Positions 6,490 to 7,866 of a stretch of 7,866 nt of DNA are shown here, one piece after another (position 1 is the first letter of the stretch; every line of letters begins with the position of its first letter). The stretch lies in NCBI GenBank assembly GCA_003158885.1, contig PMLN01000154.1, forward strand, positions 1-7,866, written 5' to 3'. The DNA comes from Anaerolineae bacterium. Its GTDB lineage: Bacteria > Chloroflexota > Anaerolineae > Anaerolineales > Villigracilaceae. The translations under genes were made by a program, and so were the position numbers. The notes beneath the pieces were generated by a model. The model ran no database searches. It was not told the DNA's origin and saw only the letters and a list, made by a program, of their open reading frames with translations.

Positions 6490-6518
6490 AAACACGAAGG
6501 ACACAAAGGTCACTAAGG
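6490..6518. repeat. Triplet of CAC-AAGG repeats in the T-box leader
   Basis: CACGAAGGA, CACAAAGGT and CACTAAGGT follow each other at 9-bp spacing after AAA. The same motif occurs at 1010-1028 in the spacer after the ABC ATPase. It sits directly before the conserved antiterminator sequence. Confidence 0.75.
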
Positions 6519-6552
6519 TAAAAGAATGAATTGAGGTGGTACCGCGAAGCAA

Positions 6553-6586
6553 ACGCCTTCGTCCTCATCCTGGACGAGGCGTTTTT
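6553..6586 (+). terminator. T-box-controlled intrinsic terminator
   Basis: ACGCCTTCGTCC (6553-6564) pairs with GGACGAGGCGT (6572-6582) with one bulged T, around a 7-nt loop, and is followed by a T run (6582-6586). It begins 6 nt after the conserved T-box sequence. The usual mechanism is that pairing of the T-box sequence with the strand after it, stabilised by uncharged tRNA, prevents this hairpin. Confidence 0.93.
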
Positions 6587-6605
6587 GGTTTAAGAGCCGA
6601 TATTT

Positions 6606-6660
6606 GATACTCGATATTAGATACTCGATATTAGATAATTCGATATTCGACCATCGAATA
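6606..6660. repeat. 14-bp tandem repeat and small palindrome
   Basis: GATACTCGATATTA occurs twice perfectly (6606-6619 and 6620-6633), followed by a degenerate third copy. The tract ends in a 7-bp inverted repeat, TATTCGA (6644-6650) and TCGAATA (6654-6660), with CCA as loop. It lies between the T-box terminator and the valS start and so is transcribed only after antitermination. No function is apparent. Confidence 0.85.
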
Positions 6661-6677
6661 CTGGCGAGGAATACTCT

Positions 6678-6701
6678 GCCCCTCCTGGAATCGGAGCGGG
6701 C
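6678..6701 (+). other. GC-rich hairpin in the distal valS leader
   Basis: GCCCCTCC (6678-6685) can pair with GGAG and GGGC (6693-6701) with one bulged C, around loop TGGAATC. No T run follows, so it is not a terminator. It lies about 60 nt before the valS start and does not cover the ribosome site. The rest of 6661-6749 shows nothing I recognise. Confidence 0.45.
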
Positions 6702-6749
6702 GACTCTGAAAGAACGCAGGGTGTTGGCGGCAGGATGACCCCAATACCC

Positions 6750-6755
6750 AAGGAG
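6750..6755 (+). promoter_or_regulatory. valS ribosome binding site
   Basis: AAGGAG lies 5 nt before the ATG at 6761, fixing the valS start. Confidence 0.85.
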
Positions 6756-6760
6756 ACCGA

Positions 6761-7866
6761 ATGAAACACGAACTACCCAAAGCCTATGATTTCAAAGCCA
6801 CCGAGCCGCGCATCTACGAGATGTGGGAAAAAGGCGGCTACTTCAAGCCGTGGAACGACCCAAATAAAAAGGGTTTCGACCCGAACGTCAAACCCTTCGT
6901 CATCTCGATCCCGCCGCCCAATGTGACCGGCGAACTGCACCTGGGCCACGCCATGTTCGTCAGCGTGGAAGACCTGATGGTCCGTTATCACCGCATGAAA
7001 GGCATCCCAACCCTGTGGGTGCCGGGTTCCGACCACGCCGGCATTGCCACGCAATTAATGGTGGAACGCCATCTGCTCAGAACCGAGGAAGTGACGCGCG
7101 AAGAATTGGGCCGCGAAGAATTCATCAAGCGCACGTGGGACTGGAAGAAGAAATACGGAAGCATGATCACCCACCAGATCCGGCGATTGGGCGCATCCTG
7201 CGACTGGGAGCGCGAGCGTTTCACCCTCGACGAGGGGCTTTCGCGGGCGGTACGGGAAGCCTTTGTGCGCCTGTATGAAAAAGGGCTGATCTACCGCGGG
7301 CCGCGCCTGATCAACTGGTCGCCGGGACTAAAGACGGCCGTCTCGGACCTGGAAGTGGAGTACAGCGAAGAGGAAGCCAAACTGTATTATTTCAAATATA
7401 AATTGGTACCCCAGACACATCAGACCCTAAGGGTCTTCGAGACCCTTAGGGTCTCAGAGGATGAATACATCCCCGTGGCGACCATCCGCCCCGAGACGAT
7501 CCTGGGCGACACGGCGGTAGCCGTCCACCCGGAAGATGAGCGTTACAAAAAATACATCGGCAGGAGCGTCATTGTGCCGATGATGGGACGCGAAATTCCC
7601 GTGATCGCCGATGATTATGTAGCGCGCGAGTTCGGCACGGGAGCATTAAAGATCACGCCGGGGCATGACCCGAACGATTATGCCATCGCGCAACGGCACA
7701 ACCTGCCGGTCATATCCATATTGGACGAGGCGGCAAAGATCAACGAGAACGGCGGTTCGTACCAGGGACTGGATCGCTTCGAATGCCGCGAGAAGCTGTG
7801 GTCGGATATGAAGAAGGCCGGGCTGGTGATCAAGGAAGAAAAATACATGACGACCATCCCGCGTTC
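6761..7866 (+). CDS. valS: Valyl-tRNA synthetase, 5' part (cut by window end)
   Basis: The enzyme attaches valine to tRNA-Val in the cytoplasm and edits mischarged threonine. The first 368 codons are present and open to the window edge. The N terminus is typical of the family (KAYDF..EPRIYEMWEKGGYF). PPPNVTG (51-57) and the HIGH-type motif HLGH (60-63) mark the Rossmann catalytic core, and WVPGSDHAGIATQ is the conserved ValRS stretch after it. NWSPGLKTAVSDLEVEY leads into the connecting/editing domain, where VATIRPETILGDTAVAVHPEDERY is found. KMSKS and the anticodon-binding domain lie beyond the window. Two oddities occur. The segment between KYKL and VATIRPE is about 15 residues longer than I recall for short ValRS such as that of Bacillus and contains the repeat peptide TLRVFETLRV, encoded by a palindromic DNA element. 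The editing motif has Ile242 where TTRPE normally has Thr. Control is by the valine T-box upstream. Confidence 0.97.
   Translation, partial: MKHELPKAYDFKATEPRIYEMWEKGGYFKPWNDPNKKGFDPNVKPFVISIPPPNVTGELHLGHAMFVSVEDLMVRYHRMKGIPTLWVPGSDHAGIATQLMVERHLLRTEEVTREELGREEFIKRTWDWKKKYGSMITHQIRRLGASCDWERERFTLDEGLSRAVREAFVRLYEKGLIYRGPRLINWSPGLKTAVSDLEVEYSEEEAKLYYFKYKLVPQTHQTLRVFETLRVSEDEYIPVATIRPETILGDTAVAVHPEDERYKKYIGRSVIVPMMGREIPVIADDYVAREFGTGALKITPGHDPNDYAIAQRHNLPVISILDEAAKINENGGSYQGLDRFECREKLWSDMKKAGLVIKEEKYMTTIPR
7422..7454. repeat. 33-bp perfect palindromic element inside valS
   Basis: AGACCCTAAGGGTCT (7422-7436) and AGACCCTTAGGGTCT (7440-7454) are exact reverse complements around TCG. Each arm is itself a 7-bp palindrome around a single base, so AGACCCT occurs four times in alternating orientation. 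The reading frame passes through as TLRVFETLRV (residues 222-231), with each arm giving TLRV. The position is a surface linker at the entry to the editing domain, a place likely to tolerate extra residues. Confidence 0.93.

Larger units (their letters stand above)
6261..6586 (+). ncRNA. Valine T-box riboswitch leader of valS
   Basis: This transcribed leader senses uncharged tRNA-Val and switches between antitermination and termination upstream of valyl-tRNA synthetase. Stem I is closed by GCGTCCA (6276-6282) with TGGAGC (6346-6351). AGAGA (6292-6296) matches the conserved AG-bulge region, and the apical hairpin GGATGC/GCATCC (6298-6303 with 6315-6320) carries GGTG in its loop. The specifier is read as GTC (6340-6342, after GAA), a valine codon, at the expected place on the 3' strand. 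The T-box sequence AGGTGGTACCGCG (6534-6546) has the TGGT bulge, which pairs with an ACCA tRNA end and so fits discriminator A73. A stem ACGGG/CCCGT (6432-6445) and hairpin AGCTGA/TCAGCT (6455-6472) lie between. The 5' end is inferred from the promoter. Short repeats occupy part of the region between Stem I and the antiterminator. Confidence 0.92.

Overview
The window looks like a chromosomal piece from a Chloroflexota bacterium, probably Anaerolineae. This is inferred from overall style: mixed GC content, many period-7 intergenic repeats, a T-box in front of valS, and a CHAT/NB-ARC/TPR protein. No marker gene proves it. All recognisable genes lie on the + strand.

Region 1 (1-991): the last codons of an upstream gene run into a 98-bp array of 14 heptamers (GGGATTA, GAGATTA, GAGATTG). 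An ATPase subunit of a FecCD/BtuCD-type metal-chelate importer follows (218-991). Its permease and binding protein would lie outside the window, most likely upstream.

Region 2 (992-1234): a spacer without a convincing gene. It carries CAC-AAGG and CACGGATT short repeats and a good TATAAT box just before the next gene.

Region 3 (1235-6058): a tight two-gene operon with 3 nt between the genes. The first gene encodes an unrecognised 223-residue protein. The second encodes a 1382-residue STAND protein: an N-terminal CHAT caspase-like protease (His237/Cys283), an NB-ARC-type NTPase switch, about eight TPR units, and two related ~75-residue modules at the C terminus. This layout fits a conflict or programmed-death sensor-protease, with the small protein as possible substrate, cofactor or regulator. 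That role is inference. Immediately after its stop codon, in the same frame, lies a remnant of a third C-terminal module whose 36 alignable bases differ only by synonymous changes.

Region 4 (6059-6760): no protein gene, but dense regulatory DNA. In order it holds a G-rich tract with the module remnant, an 11-bp inverted repeat, a near-perfect sigma-70 promoter (TTGACT, 17 bp, TATAAT), a valine T-box leader with GTC specifier, antiterminator and terminator, a 14-bp tandem repeat, and two hairpins. Short repeats occupy the T-box between Stem I and the antiterminator.

Region 5 (6761-7866): the 5' part of valS, cut by the window end. It has an in-frame 33-bp perfect palindromic element in the connecting/editing region, and Ile in place of the usual second Thr of the TTRPE editing motif.

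A recurring theme is short repeats: period-7 tracts occur between genes, inside the STAND reading frame and inside the T-box, and a palindrome sits inside valS.
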